Assembly: GCF_020881035.1 (NCBI RefSeq)
Contig: NZ_JAJITC010000001.1
Coordinates: 124,001-188,000, forward strand
DNA from: Paraburkholderia translucens
GTDB taxonomy: Bacteria > Pseudomonadota > Gammaproteobacteria > Burkholderiales > Burkholderiaceae
Direction: 5' to 3'
DNA: 64,000 nucleotides
Shown here: piece after piece, positions 36,382 through 45,812 of the stretch
Numbering within the stretch: the first letter of the stretch is position 1
Layout: the number at the start of each line of letters is the position of its first letter
Notes under the pieces: model-generated
Told to the model about the DNA's origin: nothing
Database searches by the model: none
The model's input: only the letters and a program-made list of their open reading frames with translations
Made by a program: the position numbers and the translations under genes

Positions 36382-37121
36382 GCGCGCGCTCCATTGAGAA
36401 CCTGTGCGATATGAATGAAGCGCGCGTCGGCCTTCATGCGTTCAGCACAACCTTGCTGGTGCATCAGGCACGACATGTCGCCCGAAACGATGTACTCGGC
36501 ACCCGCATTCAGATGGTCGCGCACCTTGTCCTGCCCCATGCGCACCGATACCGCTTCTTCCGTGACCGAGAACGTGCCGCCAAAACCGCAGCATTCGTCC
36601 GGCCTTGCCGGCTTCACGAACTCGATTCCCCTTACGCCTTCGAGCAGCGTGCGCGGCTTCGAAAACGGCGTGCCGGCAATTTCGGATGCCGATGCCTGCT
36701 TCAGATGACGCAGCGCGCTGCAACTGGTGTGCAGACCGACGCGATGCGGAAACTCGGCCCACGGAAATTCGCGCGCGCCGACCACGTCGTGCAAAAACTC
36801 GACCAGTTCGTAAGCGCTCGCGCGCACTTTCTTCACTTCATCGGTCTGCTCTAGCGCGCTCAAATGCTCGCGCACGTGATGGACGCAGCTCGCGGACGGT
36901 CCGACGATGTAGTCGTAGCCCGCGAAATTGCGCGCGAACAGCCTCTCGGTGGCGGCGGCGTCCGCATGCGCGCCGCTATTGGCCATCGGCTGGCCGCAGC
37001 AGGTCTGCTGCGGCGGATAGTCGACCTCGATGCCGAAACGTTCGAGCAGCTCGAGCGTCGCGATGCCGACCTCGGGATAGAACGCGTCGATAAAGCACGG
37101 GATAAACAGCGCGACTTTCAT
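36378..37121 (-). CDS. lutA: Lactate utilization protein A
   Basis: A 247-residue protein of the LutA/YkgE family with two cysteine-rich CCG domains (QTCCGQPMANSGAH and DECCGFGGTFSV), the type found in heterodisulphide-reductase-like and glycolate-oxidase iron-sulphur subunits. The start MKVALFIPCFIDAF at 37121 is canonical. First gene of the lutABC operon, with a GntR-type operator upstream and the regulator gene directly after it on the same strand. Confidence 0.92.
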   Translation of the reverse strand: MKVALFIPCFIDAFYPEVGIATLELLERFGIEVDYPPQQTCCGQPMANSGAHADAAATERLFARNFAGYDYIVGPSASCVHHVREHLSALEQTDEVKKVRASAYELVEFLHDVVGAREFPWAEFPHRVGLHTSCSALRHLKQASASEIAGTPFSKPRTLLEGVRGIEFVKPARPDECCGFGGTFSVTEEAVSVRMGQDKVRDHLNAGAEYIVSGDMSCLMHQQGCAERMKADARFIHIAQVLNGARA

Positions 37122-37191
37122 AGGCTCTTCGGGAAATCCGGGGGACGGCGGCGGTTTGACCGATTCTGGCCGTCCGGCCAGTTTGGTCATG

Positions 37192-37204
37192 TTGGTCTGA
37201 CCAA
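37192..37204. promoter_or_regulatory. FadR/LldR-type operator upstream of lutA
   Basis: TTGGTCTGACCAA is a perfect inverted repeat with a three-base centre. It matches the TTGGT-N3-ACCAA pattern bound by PdhR/LldR members of the GntR/FadR family. It lies 71 bases upstream of lutA and 64 bases past the stop of the GntR gene, so that regulator is the likely ligand-responsive repressor. Confidence 0.7.
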
Positions 37205-37267
37205 GACTATAGAAAAGACCGCGAGCGGTGTCAATTCTGGCGGCTACCCGGTGCGCAAATCCGCCAA

Positions 37268-38014
37268 TCAGGAAATCACGGCAGCAGACGGCTTCGCCGC
37301 ATCGTCCTTGTAAATCTCGCACACGAAGGCCAGATGCCGCTCGGCGGCCTTGCGCGCTTTGGGTGCATCGCGCGCGATCACGGCGTCGTAAATCGCCTGA
37401 TGCTGGCTCATCAACTGCTTTTCCATCGCGTCGTCGTAATCGATCAACCGATGATACTGGCGCATACCCTCGCGAATCAGCGTATGAATGCCGTGCATCA
37501 CATGCGCCAACGCGACGTTGTGCGTGGAGTCGGCGATCGCGAGATGAAACGCGGCATCGAGTTCGGCGAGATTCGCACGGTCGCGCGACAACGATGCGGC
37601 CTTCAACGCCTCGAACGCCGCACGGATTTTCTTCAGATCGGCCGCGGTCGCGCGCTGAGCGGCGTAGACCGTCGAAATCGCTTCGAGCCCCTGGCGCAAC
37701 TCCAGAATGTCGGCACTGGTACGCGGATTCTGCAGCAGCAACTCGGCAAGCGGCCTGGAGATGATCGGCGCGGTGACGTCGACCACCGTGAAGCCGCCAC
37801 GGCCGGACGTTTCAATGTAACCATCCGCCTCCAGCCGGATCAGCGCCTCGCGCAGCGAGGGCCGCGACACGCCGAGCTGCGCCGCGAGATCGCGCTCGGC
37901 CGGCAGACGGTCGCCGGGCATCAGCGTGCCCGCCGAGATCAATTGCTTGATCTGGTCGGACACCACGTCGGAAATGCGCTTGCGCGCGAAGGACGGGATC
38001 GGGGTGAATGGCAT
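37268..38014 (-). CDS. GntR/FadR family regulator, probable lactate operon repressor
   Basis: A 248-residue GntR regulator of the FadR subgroup: N-terminal winged helix (ERDLAAQLGVSRPSLREALI, then EADGYIETSGRGGFTVVDV) and a C-terminal FCD ligand-binding domain with the expected metal-site histidines (FHLAIADSTHN, SQHQAIYDAV, ERHL). It lies immediately upstream of lutABC on the same strand and a matching palindromic operator lies between, so it is probably the lactate-responsive repressor (LldR/LutR type). The ATG at 38014 is used. Confidence 0.85.
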   Translation of the reverse strand: MPFTPIPSFARKRISDVVSDQIKQLISAGTLMPGDRLPAERDLAAQLGVSRPSLREALIRLEADGYIETSGRGGFTVVDVTAPIISRPLAELLLQNPRTSADILELRQGLEAISTVYAAQRATAADLKKIRAAFEALKAASLSRDRANLAELDAAFHLAIADSTHNVALAHVMHGIHTLIREGMRQYHRLIDYDDAMEKQLMSQHQAIYDAVIARDAPKARKAAERHLAFVCEIYKDDAAKPSAAVIS

Positions 38015-38107
38015 AGGCAGCAAACGATGAAGCCGGTTGACGGAGTGCGCGGCTACTCCACGGTGCGTGAAATTATACCGTCGACACCGTGCGCCGATTC
38101 GGCCGTC

Positions 38108-39838
38108 TCAACGCGGGTGCGCCGTATAAAAGCTCACGAGATCACGCTTCATCGCATGCAGCGCGGCATCGTCGAGATAGACCATGTGGCCGGTCGGATA
38201 GTAGGCGATGCGCACGTTCTCGCGCAGCGGGCCGTCGAGGCCGAGATGCGCAAGCGCGTATTCGGTCGCATAGAACGGCGTGGCGAGATCGAAATAGCCG
38301 TTCAGCGACAGCACCCGCAACTGCGGATTCTGCCGCATCGCTTCGGCCAGATCGCCGCCCGCGTACGGCAGTTCCAGCCGCTCGCCCCACCATTCGCGAT
38401 GTTTCCAGTCCCATTGCCTCAGCGCATCGTCGCTGAACACGAGGTACCGGTCCGTTGGCGTGTAGTGAAGGTCTTCCGCCAGATGCTGATGAAGCGCCGC
38501 ATTGAACGCATTCGACACGCTGCTCACCGAGGCATCGAAGTCGGGGTCCTCCGATGCATCGTCGTGATTGATCCCTTCGAAGCGCGCATCGTAGCGGCCC
38601 ACGCTGCGCGACTCATTGCGCAGCAACTCGTTGCGAAAACGCCCTGGATAAAGACGCAGGCGGCTGCGCTTCACGAAGCCCGCGTCGAGACCGGTGAAGT
38701 ACGCCACGCGCGCGGCGATCGCGTCGCGCTGATCGTCGGGCAGCGCATCGCCTTGCGCGAGCGCCTGGGCGTAGGGTCCGCGCGCGAACGCGCGCGCGTC
38801 GTCGAGAAAGGCCGGCAGGCTCGCGGGCTTCGGCGTGACCTTGTCGTGATACCACGCGATCGCCGCGAAGCTCGGCAGATAACTTTCGCTCCTGAAATCC
38901 AGACCCGGCGAGAACGCCGCGGAATTCAGCACCGACGACAGCAGGATCACGCCGTTCAGCGCGATATCGTTCTGCCCCAAGCGGTAGGCGAGCATCGCGG
39001 CGCGCGCGGTGCCATACGATTCGCCGAGCAGGTACTTCGGCGAATTCCAGCGCTGATTCACCGTCAGATAGCGGTCGATGAATTGCGCAAAAGCGTTGAC
39101 GTCCTCATCGACACCCCAGAAGTCCTTGCCCGTGCCATGGCCGACCGGCCTCGACAGGCCCGCGCCGACCGCGTCGATAAACACGAGGTCGGTGGTGTCG
39201 AGCAGGCTGTCGGGGTTGTCGTCGAGCGTGTACGGCGCGGGCGGCGTGCTCGCTGGGCTCGCGGTGCGCACCCGCTTCGGGCCGACCGAGCCCATCATCA
39301 GGAACACGCTGCCGGCGCCGGGCCCGCCATTGAACAGAAACGTGATGGGCCGCGTCGCCGGCGTTCTGGTGGGCACCGTGTACGCGACATAGAACACGCT
39401 CGCGTTGGCCGCGCCATTCCTGTCGTGCAGCAGCAGATTGCCAGCGCTTGCCGTGTAGTCGAGCTTGCGGCCGTTCATGCGAAGCGCATGGGTGGTGACG
39501 CTCGCGGTCTCAGGCGGCACCGGGATGGCGGGCAGCGGCGCTTTGTCGTTGCGAGGCTTGCCCGCCGCATCGGTTGAGTCGGGCGCATTCCATTCAGCCT
39601 GCGTGTCGCCGCGCGAGGCGGCCCGCCTCGCGGGCGCGACGGGCGTGGATGCGACGGCGTCCGGACTCTCGGTCGTCTCCGTGCTTTGCGCGGCGCTCGA
39701 CGCACCGATCTGCCCGGCCGCCATGCAGCGTTCACCGAACGGCGTCACACTGGCGACGCAAAGCGTGGCCGTCAGCGCGGCGGCCGGCAATCGCGCTGTC
39801 AGCGAGCGGCGCAACGAAGCAGAGAAGCGAAGGATCAT
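38108..39838 (-). CDS. Serine carboxypeptidase-like S10 family peptidase, exported
   Basis: A 576-residue protein of peptidase family S10 with the alpha/beta-hydrolase triad visible: nucleophile serine in LLGESYGT, aspartate in NGYFDLATP and histidine in YYPTGHMVYLD. The oxyanion region FLFNGGPGAGSV is typical. The N-terminus at 39838 is a signal peptide (SLTARLPAAALTATLCVAS), so it acts outside the cytoplasm, probably trimming C-terminal residues from peptides. An unstructured Ala/Ser/Thr-rich stretch separates the leader from the enzyme. Confidence 0.88.
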   Translation of the reverse strand: MILRFSASLRRSLTARLPAAALTATLCVASVTPFGERCMAAGQIGASSAAQSTETTESPDAVASTPVAPARRAASRGDTQAEWNAPDSTDAAGKPRNDKAPLPAIPVPPETASVTTHALRMNGRKLDYTASAGNLLLHDRNGAANASVFYVAYTVPTRTPATRPITFLFNGGPGAGSVFLMMGSVGPKRVRTASPASTPPAPYTLDDNPDSLLDTTDLVFIDAVGAGLSRPVGHGTGKDFWGVDEDVNAFAQFIDRYLTVNQRWNSPKYLLGESYGTARAAMLAYRLGQNDIALNGVILLSSVLNSAAFSPGLDFRSESYLPSFAAIAWYHDKVTPKPASLPAFLDDARAFARGPYAQALAQGDALPDDQRDAIAARVAYFTGLDAGFVKRSRLRLYPGRFRNELLRNESRSVGRYDARFEGINHDDASEDPDFDASVSSVSNAFNAALHQHLAEDLHYTPTDRYLVFSDDALRQWDWKHREWWGERLELPYAGGDLAEAMRQNPQLRVLSLNGYFDLATPFYATEYALAHLGLDGPLRENVRIAYYPTGHMVYLDDAALHAMKRDLVSFYTAHPR

Positions 39839-40053
39839 GAAGTTGTCTGTCACGAGTCGAAACGCGCTGGAATCCCGCTGACCGGATTCGGGAGCGAACC
39901 CGGCGCTCGATTCTTGACGCAAGTTTGCGCGCCGTCAACCGTCGGCGTCACCGCACTGCCAACATTACAAACCGCTTGTTTCGCGACGTGGCGCACTCGT
40001 GCACAGTCATGGCAGAATCGTCAGCGCCTTCGTCGCCTAGTCGAGAATACCCA

Positions 40054-41043
40054 ATGGACCAACTGGTACTGGATGCATTCGACGCTGCCTCGCTGATCCC
40101 CGGCTTCCGTGCGCCGCAACTGCCGCACGAACTGCCGGACCGCGCGACCCTGGACGCCGCCGACCACGCCATGCGGCATTGGACGAGCAAGGTCAGCGGC
40201 CCGCTGCCCCCCGGCTCGGACGTGCACCGGCGCGAGATGTGCCGCATGTTTCAGGAAACCTTCAATCCGTATCGCCCGTCCGTGCTCGCCTGGCCGCAGC
40301 TCGAAGCCGCGACGCTCAAGCGCATCGTCGAGCTGCCGATCTGGGACATCGCCGTGCAAACCGAAGGCAGGGCACGCCTGCGCATGGCCGCCTACGCGGC
40401 GACGCTCGACGAGCCGGACCTGCGCGACGCGCTCGCGCTGAACGCGTGGGAAGAAAATCGCCATAAGGAAGTATTGTCGCGGATGGTGCACGCGTATGGC
40501 ATCGCGCTCGCGAGCGAGCCGCCCTATGTCTACCCGAAAGACACGGAACGCGCTTACCTCGTGACGGGCTATAGCGAATGTATCGACAGTTTCTTCGCCT
40601 TCGGCCTGTTCGAAGTCGCGCGGCGCTCGGGCCTCTTTCCGCCGGAACTCACCGAGACGTTCGAGCCGGTGATGCAGGAAGAGTGCCGCCATATCCTGCT
40701 GTTCGCGAACTGGGTCGCGTGGCATCGCGCGCAGCTTTCATGGTGGCAGCGCATCCGCTTCGAGATCAAGGTAGCGGGCGTGTGGGCGTTTCTCGTTTGG
40801 GAGCGCATCGGGCTCGCGCGTGCCATGGATGCCGAAGGCAACGTTCACGAGCACGACAACAACTTCACGGTCAACGGCGCGCAGTCGGTTACGGATGTCG
40901 ATATCAGCGTGCCGGAATTGATGCAACTGTGCCTTCAGGAAAATGAACGGCGTTTCGCTGGGTATGACCCGCGCTTGCTGCGACCCGAAACGATCCCGTG
41001 GCTCGTGCGGTTCGGGTTGAAGTTCGTGCGCAAGAAGAAGTAA
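40054..41043 (+). CDS. Ferritin-like diiron-fold protein
   Basis: A 329-residue protein with a ferritin-like helical pattern. Two ExxH-type metal motifs are visible (EENRHKEV and EECRHILLF), along with other conserved acidic helices, as in diiron oxidases of the ferritin-like superfamily. No signal peptide. I use the ATG at 40054; one at 40009 would add 15 residues. It is followed 156 bases later by a sulfotransferase gene on the same strand. The substrate and reaction are unknown. Confidence 0.7.
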   Translation: MDQLVLDAFDAASLIPGFRAPQLPHELPDRATLDAADHAMRHWTSKVSGPLPPGSDVHRREMCRMFQETFNPYRPSVLAWPQLEAATLKRIVELPIWDIAVQTEGRARLRMAAYAATLDEPDLRDALALNAWEENRHKEVLSRMVHAYGIALASEPPYVYPKDTERAYLVTGYSECIDSFFAFGLFEVARRSGLFPPELTETFEPVMQEECRHILLFANWVAWHRAQLSWWQRIRFEIKVAGVWAFLVWERIGLARAMDAEGNVHEHDNNFTVNGAQSVTDVDISVPELMQLCLQENERRFAGYDPRLLRPETIPWLVRFGLKFVRKKK

Positions 41044-41199
41044 GCCGCGCCGTTGTTTCGAGAATTGCGAATCACAGATCGACGGTAGAAGTGACACTCC
41101 ATGAAAGCGGCTGGCGCGGCAGTCATGTCCGCGTCAGGTTCACGCCATGTCGCTTGCGTAAGCTCGGAATCCGGGCGAATCAACGTCAAGGAGCGCGCA

Positions 41200-41997
41200 A
41201 TGGAGTCCTTCCCGCTGTTCATCATTGGCTCACCGAGGTCCGGGACGACCTTTCTTTGTTCCGTGCTGAACGCGCATCCTCTGATACAGCTAACCAACGA
41301 GTGCCGCGTCTTTGCGTTGCTGAAGGACTTTCTGGAAGTCGGCTGCCATCGCCCCGATCTGCTCGGCGAAACCTTCCGTGAACGCCTGTGCGCATTCGGC
41401 CGCCGTACGCTGGGTGAGTGGGTGGAAGGCTTCTATCGGGAAGAGCTGAAGATCGGCGCGCCGATCTGGGGCGACAAGCATCCATCGTATGCCGACCCCA
41501 CTGTGCTGTCGGGCCGAACGGGTTCGATCGAACGACTGCCGCGCTCGGGCTCGTGTCTGCACCTGATACGCGAATTGCTGCCTCAGGCGCGCTTCATTCA
41601 TATTCATCGCGATCCTCGTCACGTGGCCAATTCGCTCATGCACAAGCATTGGACCGGATCGATCGAAGACGGCATCCGGGTGTGGGGGCAGTATGTCGGC
41701 GAGATCAACGCATTCTTCGAAGAGATACCGGCGGCTCAGGCACTCACCGTTTCGTACCGGCAGGTCATCGAGGAACCGCAGGCGACGGCGGCCGGCCTCG
41801 GGCAGTTTCTCGGCCTCGCGGATGCATCGCCGATCAGCGACTTCCTGATCTCACAACGCCATTCACCGACGCCGTTCAGCGATCCGGTGACCGATATCGG
41901 CGACCTGTACCTGATTCCCGATACGCCCGCGAGCGACGACACACTCCTCGCTCTCGCGGGAACGCAGGCGCGACTGCTTGGCTATGCAGCGGCGTGA
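41200..41997 (+). CDS. PAPS-dependent sulfotransferase family protein
   Basis: A 265-residue soluble sulfotransferase. The 5'-phosphosulfate loop FIIGSPRSGTTFLCSVLNAHP and the 3'-phosphate motif HIHRDPRHVANSLM (about residues 6-25 and 146-160) define the fold, which transfers sulphate from PAPS to an alcohol or amine. The start at 41200 follows an AAGGAG ribosome binding site and puts the first motif at the N-terminus. Possible acceptors include surface sugars or small metabolites; nothing nearby decides this. Confidence 0.85.
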   Translation: MESFPLFIIGSPRSGTTFLCSVLNAHPLIQLTNECRVFALLKDFLEVGCHRPDLLGETFRERLCAFGRRTLGEWVEGFYREELKIGAPIWGDKHPSYADPTVLSGRTGSIERLPRSGSCLHLIRELLPQARFIHIHRDPRHVANSLMHKHWTGSIEDGIRVWGQYVGEINAFFEEIPAAQALTVSYRQVIEEPQATAAGLGQFLGLADASPISDFLISQRHSPTPFSDPVTDIGDLYLIPDTPASDDTLLALAGTQARLLGYAAA

Positions 41998-42026
41998 TTG
42001 CGCCCGCCATTCCTCACGCCTCCCTC

Positions 42027-43202
42027 TCAATCTTTGATCCCCTCCACAAATACCGCGATCCTCTCGCACGCCTCGATCAAGCGCTCCTCGCCCACCACCA
42101 GCCCCAACCTCACGAACCCCTGGGCCGTCTCCCCGAACGCACTGGCGTCGAGCACGGCCACGCCCTGCGCGCGAAATAGCTGCCAGGTGAACTCGGTCGT
42201 ATCGAGCCCGGTCCCGCTGACGTCGACCATGATGAACATACCCGCTTCGGGCAACAGGCACCGCAAGCCCGGCACGCGATGCAAGCGCTCGAACACGACA
42301 TCGCGCCGGCGCCGGTAGATCTCGCGGATATCGGCGACGATCTCCGCCCTGTTCTGCAAAGCCGTCAACGCGGCCTGCTGGATGAAGCCCGGCAGGCCGT
42401 ACAGCATCGCGAGCGCGAGCCGCGTCATGTGCTCGATCAGCGCCGCCGGACCGATCGCCCAGCCGACGCGCCACCCCGCCATCGCGTGCGACTTCGACAG
42501 ACTGCCGAGCGTGACGGTGCGCCCGGCCATGCCGGGCAGCGACGCAATGCTCACATGTTCGCGCTCGAACGTGAGCTCCGCATACACCTCGTCGGACAGC
42601 ACCCACAGGTCATGCTCGCAGGCGAGCCGCGCGATGCGTTCGAGATCGGCGCGCTGCATGACGACGCCGGTCGGATTGCACGGCGTCGCGAAGAAGATCG
42701 CTTTCGTGCGCGGCGTGATCGCCGCTTCGAGCGCGTCGCAGTCGACGTGAAACGCGCGCGCCGGATCGACCGGCACCGCGACGAGCGTCGCGCCCGCCGC
42801 GCGCACGCAGGCCTCGTAAGTCAGATACATCGGCTCGGGAACGATCACTTCGTCGCCCGCTTCGAGCAGGCACAGCGACACTGCAAACACGCCGTTCTGC
42901 GCGCCGGCGGTCAGCACCACGTTGGCGACGCTCACTTCGCAGCCGGTCGTACGCGCGTGCCCGGCGGCGATCGCCGCGCGCAGAGGCTCGCGGCCGGCCA
43001 TCGCCGTGTAGTGCGTATCGCCGGCGCGCAATGCGTCGATGGCGCATTCGACGATCGGCGCGGGTGTCGCGAACTCCGGATCGCCGACGCTCAGCACGAT
43101 CACGTCTTCCCCCCGGGCCGCCGCCTGCTGCGCGACACGATGAATCTCCCACGCCGACGTACGCCGCCCTTGCAGACGCTCGACCAGGTTCGAATATTTC
43201 AT
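42027..43202 (-). CDS. Class I/II aminotransferase, AruH-like
   Basis: A 391-residue PLP aminotransferase. The start MKYSNLVERLQGRRTSAWEI, the cofactor lysine motif TLGSLSKSHAMAGWRVGWAI and the substrate motif TPCNPTGV are present. The wording is close to arginine:pyruvate transaminase AruH of Pseudomonas (for instance LSKSHAM-GWRVGW and the GMFIMVD segment), which feeds arginine catabolism, though alanine or other substrates remain possible. Monocistronic and upstream of rpoN's 3' end by more than 200 bases. Confidence 0.8.
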   Translation of the reverse strand: MKYSNLVERLQGRRTSAWEIHRVAQQAAARGEDVIVLSVGDPEFATPAPIVECAIDALRAGDTHYTAMAGREPLRAAIAAGHARTTGCEVSVANVVLTAGAQNGVFAVSLCLLEAGDEVIVPEPMYLTYEACVRAAGATLVAVPVDPARAFHVDCDALEAAITPRTKAIFFATPCNPTGVVMQRADLERIARLACEHDLWVLSDEVYAELTFEREHVSIASLPGMAGRTVTLGSLSKSHAMAGWRVGWAIGPAALIEHMTRLALAMLYGLPGFIQQAALTALQNRAEIVADIREIYRRRRDVVFERLHRVPGLRCLLPEAGMFIMVDVSGTGLDTTEFTWQLFRAQGVAVLDASAFGETAQGFVRLGLVVGEERLIEACERIAVFVEGIKD

Positions 43203-43407
43203 TGCGCTCACCGTTGTTGTGCCGATCCGGTTTTGATCCTTTCCGGCCTCGGCTTGCATTCGACCCGCCAATGTAATCGCACGCCGGGGAAACGTCCAGA
43301 TACGCAAAAGGGTCATGCGAGCGGACAACCTCGCATGACCCAGTGCGCAATGTGCTGCTGGTTGCGTGGCGGCCTGATCGTCGACCGCCACGAAAACTTC
43401 GACGGGT

Positions 43408-44889
43408 TTAAAACTGTCGGCGCAGCTCAGCCGGCGGCACCTTCATCAGATGCCGGTATTTCGCCACCGTGCGCCGCGCGACCAGCACCCCCTGATCCGC
43501 GAGCATCTTCGCGAGCGTCACGTCCGACAGCGGATCGCGCGTGTTCTCCGCGGCGATCATCTCCTTGAGCAGCGCCCGCACCGCGGCGGCGGAGCAGGTG
43601 CCGCCGCTTTCCGTGCCGAGTTCGCGCGGGAAGAAGTGCTTGAACTCGAAGATGCCGCGCGGCGTCGCCATGTATTTGTTGCCCGTGGCGCGCGAAATCG
43701 TCGATTCATGCAGGCCGAGCTCGTCGGCCACGTCGCGCAGCACCATCGGCTTGAGCGCAATCTCGCCGTACTGGAAGAAGGCCTTCTGATGCGCGACGAT
43801 GCATTCGGCGACGCGTTGAATCGTATCGAAACGCTGTTGCGCGTTGCGAATCAGCCAGCGCGCTTCCTGCAACTGCTGCGCGAGCGGCGAATGGCTCGCG
43901 CCGGCCGACTCCGCGAAGAGCTGAGCATACATGCGATGGATGCGCGCCCTCGGCTGCACCGCCGGATTGATCGACACGACCCACTTGTTGCGCACCTGAC
44001 GCACGATCACGTCCGGCACCACGTAGTTATCCTCGGCGCGCCCGTAGCAATTGCCCGGCTTCGGATCGAGCTTGCGCACCAGCGCGCAGGCCACGCGCAA
44101 TTCCTCCGCGCTGCAGCCGAGCTGCTTTTGCAACTCGGCCTGCTCGCGGCGCGCGAGACGTTCCAGATGATGCGCGGCGAGTTGCCGCGCGACTTCGCGC
44201 CCGGGCGTATCGGCGGGAAGCGCATCGATCTGCAGGACCAGGCATTCTGACAGCGAGCGAGCGCCAAGCCCCGGACGATCGAGCGACTGCACGAGCCGCA
44301 ACGCCACCAGCAGTTCCTCTTCGGTCAACGCGGGTTCGATATCGACGCTCGCGGCCAGGTCGGCAAGCGATTGACGCAGATAGCCGTCTTCGTCGAGCGC
44401 CTCGATGATGAAGCGGGCGACCGCGCGATCGTGGTCGTCGAGGCGATAGAGGCGCAGCGCGTCGTGCAGCTGCTCGCGCAGCGTGGGTTGCGAACGGGCC
44501 CATTCGGCCGGGTCGCTGCCGTCCCCGTCGCCGTTCTGGCGGGTCGAATTGCGCGAACCGTAGTCGCCGGAGAAGTCCGCCGGCACGTCGTCCTGGGCCG
44601 GACTTTCGAGGGAATTGCCCGCGGCGCTCTCCGCCGGCACTCCGTCCGGTTCGGCCGGGGCCAGCGAATTTGCGGCGGGCAGCGCGCTGGCTTCTTCGCC
44701 CGAATCCGGATCGGCGAGCGCGACGTCCTCGGTCTCCGAAGAGTCGTATTCGAGGAACGGATTGGTATCGAGTGCCGTGCGCAATTCCTGCTGGAAATCG
44801 AGCGCCGACAATTGCAGGAGGCGCACCGACTGCTGAAGACGAGGCGTCAGTGCAAGCGACTGCCTCGCGCGTAGTTCAATTGAAGGCAT
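43408..44889 (-). CDS. rpoN: RNA polymerase sigma-54 factor, stand-alone copy
   Basis: A 493-residue sigma-54. Region I is intact (QSLALTPRLQQSVRLLQLS), followed by an acidic/proline-rich linker (about 45-140), the core-binding region, the helix-turn-helix that reads the -12 element (LRDVADELGLHESTISRATG) and the RpoN box ARRTVAKYRHLM that reads -24. The usual box has E where this has H. The usual rpoN neighbours (lptB, hpf, ptsN) are absent, so this is probably the second rpoN known in Burkholderia-type genomes. Several genes just to the right carry -24/-12 promoters. Confidence 0.93.
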   Translation of the reverse strand: MPSIELRARQSLALTPRLQQSVRLLQLSALDFQQELRTALDTNPFLEYDSSETEDVALADPDSGEEASALPAANSLAPAEPDGVPAESAAGNSLESPAQDDVPADFSGDYGSRNSTRQNGDGDGSDPAEWARSQPTLREQLHDALRLYRLDDHDRAVARFIIEALDEDGYLRQSLADLAASVDIEPALTEEELLVALRLVQSLDRPGLGARSLSECLVLQIDALPADTPGREVARQLAAHHLERLARREQAELQKQLGCSAEELRVACALVRKLDPKPGNCYGRAEDNYVVPDVIVRQVRNKWVVSINPAVQPRARIHRMYAQLFAESAGASHSPLAQQLQEARWLIRNAQQRFDTIQRVAECIVAHQKAFFQYGEIALKPMVLRDVADELGLHESTISRATGNKYMATPRGIFEFKHFFPRELGTESGGTCSAAAVRALLKEMIAAENTRDPLSDVTLAKMLADQGVLVARRTVAKYRHLMKVPPAELRRQF

Positions 44890-45398
44890 TGAAGTCGATT
44901 CCGTTCGTTGGTAGCCGAAGAATGAATCAGCCGGTTTGCCCACAGCCTTGCAAGCTCCGTACCAGCGCGCGCAAAGCGCTGTATCGATTACGGTTTGCTT
45001 CTTCAAGCGCACGGAATGCATGGGCCGCGCGCGCCGGTTTTTACAAATGGCAGGCAAATTCCGGTCCTCTTTTTCATACGTCGAGCCGCCTCGCCAGATA
45101 CCGCGCCGCGGCCCGATTCGTCAGTCGAAAAACCCTCTTCGCGCGGGCTTGCGCGCAAGGCGCCGAGCGGCCCGAACCGGGCAGGCACGATCGTTGCGGG
45201 CCAATGGTGTGTGGACGGGCGCCGTCTTTCGCAAACATGCCGATCGGGCGTCGATGCGAACACCGCGTCCGGTGTCGGAAAACGGGCCCCGACGGTACCG
45301 TAGCGGCGACGCCCCCACGTGTGTCATCAGCGGCTTCGGCCGCGATCGGCCACCGGCAACAAGACCGCCATTTTCAACAACACCTGAAGGAAAGAACC
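44890..45398. other. Divergent intergenic region rpoN / BON gene
   Basis: About 509 bases with no convincing gene on either strand. It must hold the rpoN promoter, which I could not identify, and contains a rightward -24/-12 element at 45183-45197 that would serve the BON-domain gene with a leader of roughly 190 bases. Confidence 0.5.
45183..45197 (+). promoter_or_regulatory. Sigma-54 type promoter upstream of the BON gene
   Basis: AGGCAC-GATCG-TTGC matches TGGCAY-N5-TTGC at nine of ten informative positions; the invariant GG and GC are present and correctly spaced. Confidence 0.6.
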
Positions 45399-45737
45399 AT
45401 GAAGACGATCCAGCTTCTGAAGACCGCAGGCAGCATCGCCGCTGTCGCATTCGCGCTGAACGCGACCGCCCAGACGACCGCTCCGGCCCCGGCCACATCG
45501 TCGGAAAGCGTCGGCCAGCATATCGACGATGGCACCATCACGACCAAGGTCAAGGCAGACCTGCTTGCCGCGAAGAACGTCAAATCGACGCATATCCACG
45601 TCAAGACCCGCAAGGGCGTCGTGTGGCTCACGGGTTCGGTGCCTTCGGCTGAAGACAAGACCGCTGCGGAAGATGTCGTGCAAAACGTGAAGGGCGTGGA
45701 AAGCGTGAAGAACCATCTCAAGATCGTGGCCGACTGA
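45399..45737 (+). CDS. BON-domain periplasmic protein (OsmY-like)
   Basis: A 112-residue exported protein. A signal peptide (LLKTAGSIAAVAFALNATAQ) is followed by one BON domain (DDGTITTKVKADLLAAKNV to GVESVKNHLKIV), a module that binds phospholipid or membrane surfaces. E. coli OsmY, with two such domains, is an osmotic-stress periplasmic protein and chaperone. An AAGGAAAG ribosome binding site precedes the ATG and a strong terminator follows. First member of the stress-type cluster next to rpoN. Confidence 0.85.
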   Translation: MKTIQLLKTAGSIAAVAFALNATAQTTAPAPATSSESVGQHIDDGTITTKVKADLLAAKNVKSTHIHVKTRKGVVWLTGSVPSAEDKTAAEDVVQNVKGVESVKNHLKIVAD

Positions 45738-45760
45738 TCCCACTGGAGTGAGCGGAAAAT

Positions 45761-45793
45761 GAAAGAGCCGGCATTTGAACTGCCGGCTCTTTC
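45761..45793. terminator. Bidirectional intrinsic terminator
   Basis: A perfect 13-base-pair stem (GAAAGAGCCGGCA at 45761-45773 with TGCCGGCTCTTTC at 45781-45793) and a seven-base loop, lying between the convergent BON and DUF2383 genes. A-rich and T-rich arms allow it to stop transcription from both sides. Confidence 0.85.
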
Positions 45794-45812
45794 CATTCGG
45801 CTGGCGCTTCGA

